Below the pieces are notes generated by a model. The model saw nothing but the letters and a program-made list of their open reading frames with translations, had not been told where the DNA came from and did no database searches. The translations under genes were made by a program, and so were the position numbers. Below, piece after piece: positions 39,828 through 52,910 of a stretch of DNA of 64,000 bases (positions are counted from its first letter, which is position 1; each line of letters starts with the position of its first letter). Source of the stretch: Parietaria judaica (taxonomy: Eukaryota > Streptophyta > Magnoliopsida > Rosales > Urticaceae); assembly GCA_954871525.1 (NCBI GenBank), contig OX940863.1:39294501-39358500 (forward strand). Direction: 5' to 3'.

Positions 39828-42317
39828 TTAAGCGTGGAAAGCGGCAACTTCAATGGCGGGTTTGGCGGGGCTTGTGGCGGTTGGGGGGTCGTAGGTGCTG
39901 AAGAGCTTGTAGGAGGAGATGAGCGAGAGCACAACATAGCAGGCGACCACAACGAAGGTGGCACCGATGGACGCGGTGGCTCTGTGGCAGAAGGTGGCAA
40001 ATGACGAGCAAGCTGAGCTCCACGTGATGGCCACGTCTCCCTTGTTTGCGAGGTAGAGCACCTCCGTTGACACAGCCCCGGCGCCAAGCACCAAGTATGT
40101 CATAACCTGCAATACATAAAGGTAATTGAGAACAATTTATGCGTCCTGTATTCAAGTTAAGGCTCATACACATTGTATATTTATGGCACATATATTTAGT
40201 GCAGTTCCAGTGTATATATAGTATATACTTCATATTTTCATTGTTTAAGTTATGTTCTTATTCATTGTATATTTATGACACATAGTGCAATTCCAGACTG
40301 TATATACTTCGTATTTTCATTGTTTATTTACTTAATGTACAGTTATGGCACATGCAGGACCGCGCGTGCAGTAATAATAATAATCTTAGATTTAAGGAGC
40401 CAAAAAGACTCAATTTCTAAGCTTTGAAATTAGTTAAAATTAGATTTTTTTTTTAAACTACAGTTGATTAGTACAATTGACTCTATAAACGCTAGTCGCG
40501 TCATATTTGATGAGTAATTATACAAATATTTAATATAATTTGCATCAAAATTTAATATTGGAATTTCGATAAGTGTCCCAAAATTACTCTTCACTAGAAG
40601 CCCCAAAAATCTAAAACACGGCCCTGGATCAAGTGCTGGCTCTGCTCTGGTATATAAAGCTATGATATATATGAAAACTTGATGGCACAATTCTTTAATT
40701 ATAAGAATTCTATGAAACAACTAGGAAATGCAAAAGTGTGTAATATATGCCACATAACTGAGTCCTTGAAAGTTAAATTAAATATTCGGAAAAAGAATTA
40801 AATAAAGTTAAATCGGAAGGAGGAGATTATTAAGAGCATTTATTAAATTTTTTTAGATTGAATGTTAAATTTAGAGTTCTAGTTACGATTTTGTTAAATA
40901 TATATTGTGCGTATTCAACAATCATTTTATTTTTAGGTAAACATGACTACTTAAGCATTATTGTGAAGTAAATAACTGTCCCTTTTGTTCAAAAGGTATT
41001 TCGCACAATGGTATTGCAAAGATGGAAACTTTGAGTAATTTGCCAAGGCCAGTTAGTTTTTTTTAATATCTCTGTAGTAACAAATGCACATTAATCTCGT
41101 ATGACAACGGTCACAAAAACCGACGCGCATGCAAGATCAAGTTGTCTCCGCGGCGAGTCCATAGTTCACAGCAGTGACCATATATTTTAGAAGGCTCGGA
41201 CGACAGTTTAATGTCGGTGAGGAAATATATAGTTTTAACACCGGCATGCAACCATTTTGTACAACAGTTTTTAAGCATCGCGAAAACCTGATCGAGAAAG
41301 AAGAAAGTCCAGGCTTGGGACATCTTGACGGGACGAGACATCGCGGCTGTCACTGCCGAGAGAAGCGAATAACCGGCACAGATTCCATTCACATGCACCA
41401 AGTACCTGAACTCATTGCCCATGCAGTTACAATATGATGTGCACATATGCTCTTGATATATCACTATTACGAATTGGGGATTACACCATAGAAATTATAT
41501 ATTATTATCTTAGCCTGATACGAAGGGAAATCTGAGTATAACATCTTGTAGCTCCTATGGGCCCGGAATACCAGGAATTATATTAATACGTTCTTGATTT
41601 CGTTCAAGGATGAGAATAATTTGATCTACTAATATTTCTTTTTAGTCAATAAATAATAATTTCAGTGTTTAGGTAAAAACAAACAATAAAATAAACTTAT
41701 TCAAAAAATATTTACTAATAATTATTGAAATTATTAGTTTCAAGCATGAATCTTTTTAACATACAGGTTTAAATACTTAATCTGTCTTACTATTGTCATG
41801 AGTGTTGTTTTGCTTAATTAAAAAAGTCCAGCAAACATATATATATAGACATGGACGTGTTCAAACCACCCTCTAAAAAATATACAATAATACCTTATTA
41901 TTTTTACTTATTTTTAGTGTAAATTCATATAAAATTTTAGTTTAGCTCCTTTTATTTTTCATCTAAATTTAAATATAACGCCTTTTTTAATTTAAATTTA
42001 AAAAAAAATAAATGTAATCCCCTGATGTATGGTTACTAGTTCCGCCACTATATAGACACAATAAAGGCTCACTTGAACGCTCCGAGGTGGGAGTAGGAGA
42101 CGGAGCCAAACTCATTGGTCTGGGAGTTATGAAGCATGACCACAAGCGCGGCGATGCAGGGCGCGATGGGCAGCAGCCGCAGCAGCGTCTCGGCGGTGCG
42201 CATCCCCCCGAACCCTCCGCTTCCTCCGGCTGCAGCAGGGTCGTCTTCCGACCTCATCGCGCCCATCATCATCAGCGGTGACGGCGAGCTCGTCGACTGG
42301 TAGTGGCTCTTCTCCAT
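39828..42317 (-). CDS. CASP-like membrane protein (group 2A type), three exons
   Basis: Minus-strand exons 42317-42073, 41405-41288 and 40106-39828 join in phase to 213 aa. A Ser/Gly-rich cytosolic N-tail precedes four membrane segments: [59 protein letters not shown] (spanning exons 2 and 3) and [18 protein letters not shown]. The loop [15 protein letters not shown] after the first span and the stretch [21 protein letters not shown] are typical of the CASP-like 2A group. CASPs form plasma-membrane scaffolds that organise local cell-wall modification; CASP-like paralogues are less understood and are assumed to act similarly. The gene looks intact. The second intron (1181 bp) has no recognised insertion. 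Confidence 0.93.
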
Positions 42318-42626
42318 CTGAAATTAAGCTCCTCTCTCTTGTGGCTTCGAGTAGATGGTGGTGAAGGGATCGAGAAACTGTGAGAGGGCTATCTACTTAA
42401 TAAAGAGGCTTTGATACGAGTTGTTGGGGACATTAAATGCCGTATTGAATCGGGCTTCACACACATTTCCATGCCCATCTTCATCTTTGTGCAATTTGCA
42501 TGGACACTCTCTCATTATCATTAGGGTAAGGTGAGCTGAATGTATATTATTGCTCACGGGTTTCGGGGCCCGAAACGAGGAGTAATTTTGGAGTCCTAAC
42601 TTGTAAAATTAAATTTTGGTGAAAAG
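42318..42626. other. 5' flank of the CASP-like gene
   Basis: This is the leader and promoter region of the minus-strand gene. No separate element was recognised before the solo LTR at 42627. Confidence 0.45.
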
Positions 42627-43180
42627 TGTTAGTTCCAAATTAGATCTTTAAGTCAAAGCAGTCACACAAGAACACAAAGATAAAGAGAAATTTTTTGGAG
42701 AGAATATTCTATGTATTGAATAAAGTCGCAAGTTACAAAGAAGGGAAAAAGTCTCTCTTTACATAGAGGATACACCTCTATTTATACTACTAAAAGACTA
42801 GAAATCAAATCCATACAATTAAGGGTAATTACACTGATTCCTATGTACATAAAAGATAGCGTTGATATTCTCACTCAATCAATCCCACAAATCTTGCTGC
42901 CTTTCTCTTTTGTGTGTTAGTTGATTGACACTCACCAATTCCTTGGTTCTTTCCAACCAGGCCGACCTCGTTCCTGGTCGACATTATGTCATGGTCGACT
43001 ATTTGGTCCTGGTTGACACTTGCATCCTGGTCGCTGGAACCTGCTCGTCGTGACGAAACGACCATCCTGTTTGCGACAAGGCTATGCGAGACCAGGTCTT
43101 GTTGACCTGATCGGCTGGGTCTTGCCTTCCTGGCCGCTCCTTGGCTCAATGAGCCGAACGAGGTCGAGCTTAACCTCACA
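42627..43180 (-). mobile_element. Solo LTR (family C), TSD AAAAG
   Basis: On the minus strand it starts TGTGAGGTTAAGC and ends GGAACTAACA, 554 bp. The perfect 5-bp duplication AAAAG flanks it (42622-42626 and 43181-43185). No internal retrotransposon sequence adjoins. It lies about 310 bp upstream of the CASP-like start codon and could influence that promoter. Confidence 0.85.
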
Positions 43181-44040
43181 AAAAGTATATAAGATATTTG
43201 TTTAATAAATTACTACTTAGTGAAATATGACGCATCTAGCATTTGTAAATGTAAATGTATTAGTCAAATTTTTATAATCGATTTTCTTGACCAAATCTTT
43301 TTCATAGACGATGTAGCTAAACCGGTCAACTTATCTTGGGGCCTTTAAATTGAGTTTTTTGGAGCCCTTAATTTTTTTTTTTTTTTTATTGTAGGCGCGG
43401 GTCTACTCCGCTTCCCTTCAGACATGACCGTAATCGCTCCTCATTTCATTTATGTTTCTCTCTCGAATATTTTTTCAAATTTTATTTTGGTTATCAAATT
43501 CAAGGGGAACTTAATTATTTTCTGATTTCTTAACCAATTTATATAGAGGTGAAACAAGTAAAATATTTTTAGCACCGTTTCTGTTACTATGTACATGTGA
43601 GATTAGTTCTTCAGGGTAAATTAATTATTTTCTGAGTACTTGCACATGGGATTAGTTAGAGGTGAAACAAGTAAAGAATTTTGGCATTTTTCAGCGTGAT
43701 CTTGGTTTATTAGGCTTCCAAGAACAAGCCACAATAATTTCTTTGAGAAAAGAACATAGACCAAGCCAGTCCGGTTTGTAATAAAACATGAAATACGAAT
43801 AAAATAAAATTTAAAGATGAATAAATATATAAATACCGAGTTTCACATTGACTTCTATAGATCAGGATTTGAATGTAAAATAAAAATCAATGCCATGTAT
43901 TTAAAAAAAAATAAAAAAATTTAAAAGATTATTTATGGTTATAAACAAAATTTGGGAATTTCATTGTCAATTACTCTAATAACTACACACGCTTTAGCAC
44001 CAATATAGAACGCTAGTGAGGGACCACCTATACCCTCACA
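43181..44040. other. AT-rich intergenic region, no gene seen
   Basis: It contains a poly-T run of about 17 near 43372-43389. No open frame or transposon end was supported. Confidence 0.5.
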
Positions 44041-45376
44041 CAAGGTTCAAAATGCCGTTTTTGCCGAAAAATCGTTTGCCGTTATCGACGGAGTAATCGT
44101 TTACCGATGGATTTATCGATGGAAAACCTATAAAAATTATCGTTTGCCGTTATCGAAACTTATCGAACTTATCGATGGATTAATCGGTTATCGATGGATT
44201 TATCGATGGAAAACCTATAAAAAATAAATTATAATAACAATTATTATTTACAAATTATAAGTTGTAACTTGTTAGTCAAAATGCTCTCTTTAGTTATTAA
44301 CTATTAGATAAAATATGCTTATTTGATAAATTTTGGAAAGAGTCAAAGTCATATTTTACTAAAATAAAATATTTTAAAATCACCAATTGTTAATTATATA
44401 AAATCTGCCCACTTGAAGTTGTATAAAAAAAAAATTGAAGAACTAGCTCAATTTAACCAATTTCCTAAAAATATGTACTTTTGCCTCAATAGTTGGAAAA
44501 CGTCAAATTACAAAACAAATTATGTCAACCACACAATTTATGAATTATATACAATATTGTAAAATGAAATTACACCAAAAAAGTCGATTAACTAGCTCAA
44601 TTAACCAATTTCTGAAACATATGTACTTTTGCCGCAATAATTGGATAATTCGGGAAAACATCAAATTGCAAAAAAAATTATGTCAAACTCACAGTTTCCT
44701 AATTATATACATTGTTAAACAATGAAATTACATCAAAAATATTAAAAATATAGCTCAAGTTCATTAATTTCCAAAAAATAAATACTTTTACCGCAATTAT
44801 ATAAACAATTCTAACAAACACTAAAATCACCCCAAATCTGCAAAAAAAATAACAAAAATCACACAAACTATTATAATTCATCCATATTCCTTAATAAACC
44901 TTAAAAAATCAAATTCAACTATAACATTTGATTCAAAACCTAAAATGTACAATCAAAGTATCATGAAACTCAAACTTGAACTTTCATTCAACCTAATAGC
45001 TTTCTATGTAACTCTATTAAATATAGAATAAAATTGTGAAAATTTGACATGATTCATACATATACAAAATTTAAACTTCAAAACACTCAAGATCCACTAA
45101 AAAAAACCCTAAAAATACCTTTAAATTCCAAAATTAAAAGAAATTGGAACTTTTGCCGCGAAAAAAAAAACTATGCTGGGGTTGACTTATCGTTTTTGAC
45201 CGAAAAGTGACTCACTTTTCAAAAAATTGCACTTGAAAACTTTGATGGATAAGTGACTTGCTTTTCGAATCGAAAAATCGCGATAAGTATAAAACGACAA
45301 CGATAAGAGGAGATAAGTTACCGAGAAGTGGTTTTCAGCGATAAATCGCTCGATTATCGCGAAATTTCGAACCTTG
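44041..45376. mobile_element. Non-autonomous hAT-type element related to the one at 18625
   Basis: The left end CAAGGTTCAAAATGCCG pairs with the inverse of the right end (CAAGGTTCGAAATTTCG). Flanking 8-mers are CCCTCACA (44033-44040) and GCCTCACA (45377-45384), 7 of 8 identical. The subterminal regions are dense in TTGCCGTTATCG and ATCGATGG motifs on the left and their counterparts on the right. It encodes nothing recognisable and is 1336 bp. Its left end is nearly identical to that of the element at 18625, so both belong to one family. Confidence 0.82.
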
Positions 45377-45659
45377 GCCTCACACATGAGCATGGAGTCT
45401 CGTTGCTCGAGCCAGCTACTACGCGCTGATTTTGGTCTTACAATATAATTACGACCGAACCCGGAGACGGAACCATGAATTAAGATCGAGGTGACGGAAT
45501 AGAAGAATTTTTTTTCTCAAATATTATTATTGTTTTTGTGCTAAATAGTATTATTATATGTTTCCTTCCATGCGATAGTTAAATATATATATATATATTT
45601 ATTTACTTATAACAGTCCATATTACGCTTGGATTTTACATTAATTAAATAGTTCCTGAT

Positions 45660-46832
45660 ATCCGCGTTTTAGGGACGAGAGTGGAACCCGGCCGCGTGTC
45701 CGATCCCGGGCCCGACTCGGTGACTAGCTTCTATCCCCGCTTCCTCCTCTCCCCGGTGGAGAGGCTATGCGCTAGGGCGTTTATGGGAATACGATTTTTG
45801 GCCCGTTACGCAATGTTCTTGGAGGTGGCCAAGTGTGTAGGCGTTAATGGAAATAAGATTCATGGCTCGGCACACCCTAAAGCGGTCGTCTGGATGGAGG
45901 CCAAGCACGCAAGCATTGATGGGAATAGGATTCCCGGCTCGGCGCGACCTAGAGCCGTTGGGTGTAGATCTGGCCCTTTGCTCGAGAGAGCATGAGAGGT
46001 TTATTTATTATTATGGTTGTGCACGCCTCATTAATTACAGGATGCCTATGTACCCTACCTCAAGGATCAAGATATTACATAGTTTGCTTTTACGTAAAAA
46101 ATGAGGGTTAGCGGATGAAGCGTGGCTAGATCCGCTAATAATCCTTACAGGTTTTTTCGGGTAGAGCTTCGGCTAAGATACGAAGGTTCCTGGCCGCACT
46201 ACTATAAGAGAATAGCCCACAAGTGGAGCAGAGGTTTGATAAAACAAAGGTGTGTTGCTTAAGTGGCCGTAGAGACCGACTCGCAAGGTCGGCAGAGCTT
46301 CGATAAGATGAAGGTGCACCGCCTTAGTCGTCTAGGGGACCGCCTATCGATGTGGGTAGATCTTCGCTAAGACGAAGGTGCTTCGCTTAATTCGTCACGA
46401 GGACCGACTCGCGAGGTGGGGAGAACTTTGGTAGGACAAAGGTGCGCCACCTTAGTCGTCTAAGGGATCGACTATCGATGTGCGCAGAGGTCCTCGGAGA
46501 CGCTTCTTTAAAGTCGTCACGAGGACCGTCTCGCAAGGTGGGCAGAGCTTCGGCAAGGCTATGTTGCACTCTCTTTCTACCTCGGTACTTAGTTGACGTG
46601 CCCAGGGCCTTGTTAGTTCCTCCTTTATGTGGTTAAGGATAACTTGGCCTCACCAGTTGGGAGGGCTTCCGTAGCCTCCCTTGGAGGCGTATAGCACTCG
46701 GCTAGATGGTGGTATGGTGGTGGCCGAAACATCCCTTTGAGGTTGTAGAGAACTCAACGTTTGGAGGGTGCTTTGAGGTGGGACCGAAACCTCCCTAAGG
46801 GGTTGTGAGGAATCGACTTTTTGGGTGGTGAT
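45660..46832. repeat. GC-rich repetitive block with two tandem arrays
   Basis: About three diverged copies of a ~65-bp unit (TTTATGGGAATACG... / TTAATGGAAATAAG... / TTGATGGGAATAGG...) occupy roughly 45780-45975. A second array of about five ~64-bp units (GACCGACTCGC..., GACCGCCTATCG...) fills about 46210-46560, with alternating unit types that make a ~125-bp higher-order repeat. The block looks like LTR or satellite-type repeat DNA, but I cannot tie it to a named family. Confidence 0.65.
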
Positions 46833-47826
46833 TGTTGACGTGGTTTCGCACACCAACAGTCACGTGAGTCGTGAATGAGATTTCGATTTGAAGATGCTAA
46901 GGACTTTGTGGATCCTGACCTCCGCGTTGTCAATACTTTCGACAATAACAAAAAGACCAAAAATAAGACAAAACACAAAAGGTTTTTTAGAGAGGTTTGT
47001 CCCAATGTAGTAGTTGACTACGTCCTCTGTAAGTTTATTGCTTTTGAAAAAAGACCAACCAGAACCACAAGCCAATTCCAAGTTGATCAAAAATGAAAGA
47101 AAACACTCTGAAATTACAAATCTCACAGACTCTTTTCTCTCAAAGTAAATGCTTGCGTGCGTGTGATAGGGCTGTCTTCTTGCTTTTATAGGCTTCTGGT
47201 TTCTGCCCGTTGGAAGTGTACATTGATGATGACTTCGAGTTCAGAGCTTGACTTGTTGTCGAGCTGACACGTGGGCCACGTTCTGAGGGAATTGCGCAGT
47301 AGTGGACTTTGACTTAACGTCGCGGGGATTTGAATTTTGATCGTGGCGATCTTCCTGGTCGGGCTTCGGAAGTTTGAATTTGAGGTTGTTGACTTGGTCT
47401 GCTCGTGCTTGGATCTTTCGACTGCATCAGCTCGGATCTCTTTGTGGCAATTTCTATCCGGGACGAGCTTTGGGTCCTTCAGGTCGTTCGACCTGTTGGG
47501 TACTTTGGATTTTATCAAGTGTTGGTATTTGTCTTGTGCTAGTGTGATTCTTGAATTCTGCTCGGGATTTTTCCCTTTGAAAGCCTTCTGCTCGTGTCTC
47601 CTTTGAGCAATCTCTGCTCGAGGTGGGCTTTTGTTCCTTGGTCTTTTGGTTCTGTTCGGGCCTCGACACAATTAAGTGTTTATTAGGCCTTTGGGCTATA
47701 TATCTCACAAGCCCAATTCGTATGAATACTCAATTATATTCATAACTTTGGTCTTAATTTATATGAACCGTAAATTTAATTAATGACCTCATTATTCCGA
47801 ATAAGGAACGAATTTGCACATCAACA
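46833..47826 (-). mobile_element. Probable LTR without matching target duplication
   Basis: On the minus strand this starts TGTTGATGTGC and ends ACCACGTCAACA over 994 bp. It has a transcribed-leader-like 3' part rich in CTT/TTT. Flanking pentamers (GTGAT and ATGAC) do not match. It may be one LTR of an element whose rest is the repetitive block at 45660-46832, or a solo LTR with rearranged flanks. ORFs inside it are not convincing. Confidence 0.45.
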
Positions 47827-48126
47827 ATGACGGAGAGGATTTTGGGTGGTGGTGGTGGAGAGGATTTTGGATTTTGCGGCTAGGATGGTCTTTAAATGTG
47901 AAAAGACATCCCGTGAGGGTAGAATGGTCCATAAGCAACGTAAAATGGCGTCTTTATCATATGGGAGACTACTTGAAGGGTACTTTAGTGATTCATGAAC
48001 AGTTTAAGTGTGCTTCATGTGAGTGTGAATGGCTTTGAGGGCATTCTTGTCATTTGGAGTGGTGAAGGCACCTTCACATGGTAAGGCATGTGCCTTGGGG
48101 TATAAGGGGCATTTCAAGGGTGTTCC

Positions 48127-51034
48127 TGTTGGACATATGTGTCCTTAAACAAGATATTTTATCCATTTGTAAAAGATTATGATATGTCATTGAAAAAAGA
48201 TAATACTTATTATGTTAATCTTATTATAGTTTCTGGTAGAGTAAAATAGAATGTTTGTTTCCTTAGTTCATAAAGGATGCAATTATGTTATTATTATCAC
48301 AACAGAGTCAATGTGAGGAAGAATTAATAATCATAATAAATGAACTTAAAATGTCTGTGACCTGATTAACTGGGTGGGAGCCCATTAATCGAATAAGGTC
48401 ATTAATGTGACTAAGTGACAATCCTATTCTGGATTTTGTGTGTGTCACACTCACTAAAAGTGCATTAAGTATGAAGTGTCTTCATACTGGACTGGACCTG
48501 ACTTAAACTCCGGAAGTTATCATATAAGACCGTCACTGATAACTTGGAGTTGAGTCACTAGTAGATGATCAAATGGATATTCGATCTAAGTCCTGAGTGA
48601 TCTTGAGTCCGAGCTGCTGGCTTGATTGTTCTTTGATTTAACCGTTAAAGAACACGAAATATTACTGCTGTTCCCAACACTATTATTTTGGGAACATGAT
48701 AGTCAGCAGTAAGGGTAGCTTGGTCATAGACATGGGCATCACACAGCTCTATTCAGAGTGATGATGATTCCCTTGATTGTCGGTGGTGAGAAGTGAGAGG
48801 TACCCGTGCGCAACTTATGAATCAAAACCATAAGTGGGTTACTCATAATATTACTGACTGAGTCAAGGTTGAAAATGCAATGAGGGGCATAACGGTAGAA
48901 ACCGCCTGCTCGTGTGTGGATCATCAAGTGAAAGATCAATAACCCGAATTTGATTGTATCAATGGACACCCTGCTGTTATAAAGGGAATAATTTATACCG
49001 TATCACTAAAGAGTGCAGCCTCGGGTCTATAGTGGAATCACTTCGAGGTTTGACGAACAACTAGCAGTTCGTTGTAGCTTAAGTGATACGGGTCCATGGT
49101 CCCCAGGATAGCTCCGTAACGGATGATATGTACGTGATTAAAATACATTCTGGATAATGTTTAATCATTTGACTTGACTTATAAAACTGAAAGGTCTGTG
49201 GCAGACGTCAGATAGTTTTATCGTCAGCGTGGCAAAAGTACCATATCTTGGTACACGAAATTAACTGATAAAAGAAATTTAGAATTTAGATTTTCTATCA
49301 GCACCATGTTGTTGGAAATTAAATTCTAAGCAACTTTGCTTTTTGAACCAAGTCATTTCGACTTACGGTTAGTGATTTATGGATTTTCTAAGTTTGTGCT
49401 CGGTTCGATAAACTATGAAATTAAATCACATGTCACGAATTTAAATGATGGTGTGGCACCATGACATTTTAATGTGTGATATTGAGATCAGGTTAATATA
49501 ATTTAATTATTTGGATTTAATTATTAATATCTTATTAATAATTAATTAATAATTAATAGATTTATATTAATAATAATAATATATATTTAATTATATATTA
49601 CATGTGTAAATCGATGTGGGCTTACATGACCTAGCCCACACGAGTTTGACCTAGCTAAGGGTTTGAGGTTTGCGGCATAAGTATCTAAAGTTTGGTACTT
49701 TGGCAAAAACCCTAAAATCAATCTTATCCTTTAGATCGGAGATGATTTAATATCAACCGTAGGATTAAGATGATTGATTTTTTGACCTAACCCTAATTCG
49801 AAAATAGTAGCTTGGTGACCAAGCTTAGGGTTTTCGAATTTGACCTAATTAATTGTATCCGTTAGATCGGTTTAAGATTTAATCTTTACCGTCGGATTGG
49901 AAATTAGTTAATGTATATATTTTCGAAGATAATGATGAAGATAAAATCGAATTAGGCTTTTACCAAGTCTTAGAATATTTGATTTTTATCCCAAATTAAT
50001 TTGATCCATTAGATCGGTCTAAGATTAATCTAAGCCGTTGGATCTAGATAATTAATTTCGAAATTATCATTATTATATATATATATTTCGAAATTAAGAT
50101 AAGTAGATAAGATTGGTTTACCAAGTCTTTCTTATTTAATTAAATCCCTAATTAATTATATCCATTGGATTTAGATAAGATTAAATCTAAGCCTTTGGAT
50201 TAGGATAATTAATTATATTTAATAATAATTTTCGAAATTAGATATATATATATAAATATTCGAATTATATTTAAATAAGAAGATAAGATTGATTTTTGTA
50301 TTTATCAAGTCTTTCTTATTTAATTAAATACAAGTTTAATTATAACCATTGGATCTAGATGAGATTAAATCTCAACCATTGGATTGGAATAATTAAAGTA
50401 TTTAGATATATATAAAATTCAAATTTAGGAGTGAAAATCTCTAATTCGGTTACGGGCCAAGTCTATAAATAGGGAGCTCATTTACAACATTTTTCACACC
50501 TTCCCCAGAGTAAAAACTCGAGCTCTCCCTCTCTCTCTAGGGTCTGCGAGTTTTCTGCTTCTGATCTCTTTTCTGGTTCGGCTTAGGAGACTATTTCTCC
50601 GGAAGCTTCAAAAGAACCTCAGTTAAATTTTGCGACGGAGTCCTGCCGGCGAAGCCCACGCTTCGGTACGAGGAATCCAGGAGAATATCCCGGAAGATCA
50701 CGGGTGTTTCCCTCAGCACCGGCGGAGCCCTGCCGAACTTCAGAGTCCGCAGTCAGAAACGTAAATTGAGGTACGGCCTTATGCATTGGGTTAATAAATG
50801 CAAACATTTACTGCTTTCTATTTATTTGTTATATTTCGACTATGATATTAATAATGAGTTGTGAATATTAAATATGTAATATTTATCGGATCTTGTTAAA
50901 ATGGTTATTACCCGATATCCGTGCCGTTACGATAACAAGTTTTCCGCTTTAAAATAATTTTTTAAATGTTACCGGGATGGCTCGGAGGCTTATTCAGGGT
51001 AATGGAGTCGGGAATCAAACCCCGATTTCCAACA
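48127..51034 (+). mobile_element. Solo LTR of long-LTR copia family B, TSD GTTCC
   Basis: This 2908-bp unit starts TGTTGGACATATGTG and ends GATTTCCAACA, with the perfect 5-bp duplication GTTCC (48122-48126 and 51035-51039). A TATAAATA box lies at 50464-50471. Extensive block similarity to 28387-30579 places it in the same family. It carries an AT-rich region (about 49490-50400) with a phrase repeated about five times (ATCCRTTRGATC...AGATTAA-type). No internal domain remains. Confidence 0.9.
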
Positions 51035-51039
51035 GTTCC

Positions 51040-51577
51040 TTATCTCATTTGAGGGCGTATAGAGCACATGGGAGTGCTTAAAGGGTGTTGGCACATGTGT
51101 AAGTATGCTTCGGGTGAGACAAGTGTGCTTCGGGTTCTGCGGGGGCCGCATGGGCTAGTTCGGGTGCTGAGGGTGGCCTTCGAATGCTGTAGGGGTGGCA
51201 CTTTTGCTTAGGGTGCCACAGGGGTGGCATGCATCCTTACGGTGCCGTGGGGGCGGTTGGTGCGGCAGGAGGGTGCTTGATGCCGCAGGGGCATGGCTGG
51301 GGCATGCCATGGGGTGTGCCTTGGCTAAGTCTAGATGCTTGGGGGCGTCTGATAGCGTGCCTGGGGTGCTGCTGGGTGCTTCTGGGGGTGTGCCCAAGGT
51401 GCGGTTCTACGTGGGGGCACGCGAAGGGGTGTGCCTTGGCAGCGTCCTAGGCGCCTGAGGCCGCACCCGTGTTGTGCTTAGGCGCTGGAGACATGGCTGG
51501 GTGCCGTGCTATGTCAGGGCACACTAGGGGCGTGACTTGGCAAAGTTAGGGGTGCCTCTATGTGGATGAACCCGTGT
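51040..51577. other. G-rich spacer with GGGTGC-type repeats
   Basis: The + strand is strongly G/T-rich, with many irregular GGGGTGC, GGGTGCT and TTCGGGTGC units and several long accidental open frames. No gene is supported. It ends at the CACTA left terminus. Confidence 0.5.
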
Positions 51578-52722
51578 CACTAGTACAAATAGTTGATAAC
51601 ACCACAGACTTTCAAACATATACGCGGCTTATTTTCTTTTACGACGTCCCCTAGGCGTGCTTTCAATAATTGTGGTTGAACGAAGATACTGAAAACATGC
51701 CTCGGCCGAGAATCAATAAAACCGCGGCTTTATCCTTTTCCACAACGTCTTCAAAACGTTGAATTTTCATTGACATCTAACCAAAAAAACCGCGGTTAGT
51801 TTTTATATGCAACCGCGGCATGAACTAAATAAACTACGTATTCAGGACGTTGTCTGAAACCGCCCAAAAATTTACACAAAGCCGAGGCTTGTCTGGATAC
51901 CCGACGCGGCCATAATATGCAAAGTGTTGGGGCTTACCTTTAAGCCATTTAATTATTTACCTAATGGTGTGCACCGGGGCTTATTATTGTCTTATGCCGA
52001 GGTTGGTATCCAATATCCAAGACAATTCTTATGACCAAATCATATTCGTCGCGGCCTAGTTTTTGTAATGTATGTTAGATATTATTGTTATGATGTTTCC
52101 TATTTTTTATAGCCACAGTATAAGAAGTTCTGAAAAGATAACCGCGGCATGTGTACAAATCAGAGAAAGAAACTTAGCAAAAAATTTTAAAAAAGTGAGC
52201 GGGAACGCTTTAAAAGTTGATTTTTTATTGATGGTCTTACTAATGAAACCGCGGTTCGTTTAGTACCCTAATCCGCGGCCTATATTTAAGTAATTTAATT
52301 ATTGTCCCATGGTGAGTACTGCGGCGTATTAATATTATATGCCGAGGTATATTGACATATTATAAGCCGAGGTATATTCTAATATCCAAGACGTGTCTAA
52401 TGCCCAAACTAATTGCCGCGGCCTCATTTTGGTAATGTATGTTAGAGACGCCCGTACCGAGGCGTTCTCTTTATATAAAGCCGTGGTTCTAATGTCCTCT
52501 TATTTAATCGTTCTCTTTCACTTTATACACCCAACCGTAAGAATCCGACTAACCGTCGTTTCGCACGCAGTTGCCTCTGTCATTGCGCCGTCACCTTCGC
52601 CGTCTACAGGTGTAAGTTAGGTTATAGGTTTTATGAAAATGGTTTAGATTTTTGTAATTTTGAATGAAAATTTTGTTTGGATTTTTATTCATTGTTAGTC
52701 GTTGTTACGATTTGATAATACG

Positions 52723-52726
<4 letters not shown>

Positions 52727-52776
<50 letters not shown>
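52727..52776. repeat. (TTA)n microsatellite
   Basis: About sixteen ATT/TTA units lie in an apparent 5' intron of the CACTA gene. Confidence 0.95.
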
Positions 52777-52778
<2 letters not shown>

Positions 52779-52910
52779 TAGAAATTGTGGTATTCGAAAT
52801 TTTAACAATTTTTTACGTTTCAAATTGTGTATTCCATATGTTTGATAAATTTTATTTTCTGATTTATTAATTGGTTCTTATTAATTCTATTAATTAATTT
52901 TTAGATATCA

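Noticed and set aside
46210..46560. CRISPR-like regular repeat
   Set aside because: Units are directly adjacent and diverged with no unique spacers, and the sequence is plant nuclear DNA; this is an ordinary tandem array.
46850..47708. Open frames of 80-160 codons, mostly on the minus strand
   Set aside because: They are low-complexity, overlap in different frames and lie in what looks like an LTR; no protein family was recognised.
51155..51458. Open frames of 70-87 codons on both strands
   Set aside because: They are by-products of strongly skewed G-rich repeat sequence with no recognisable protein.
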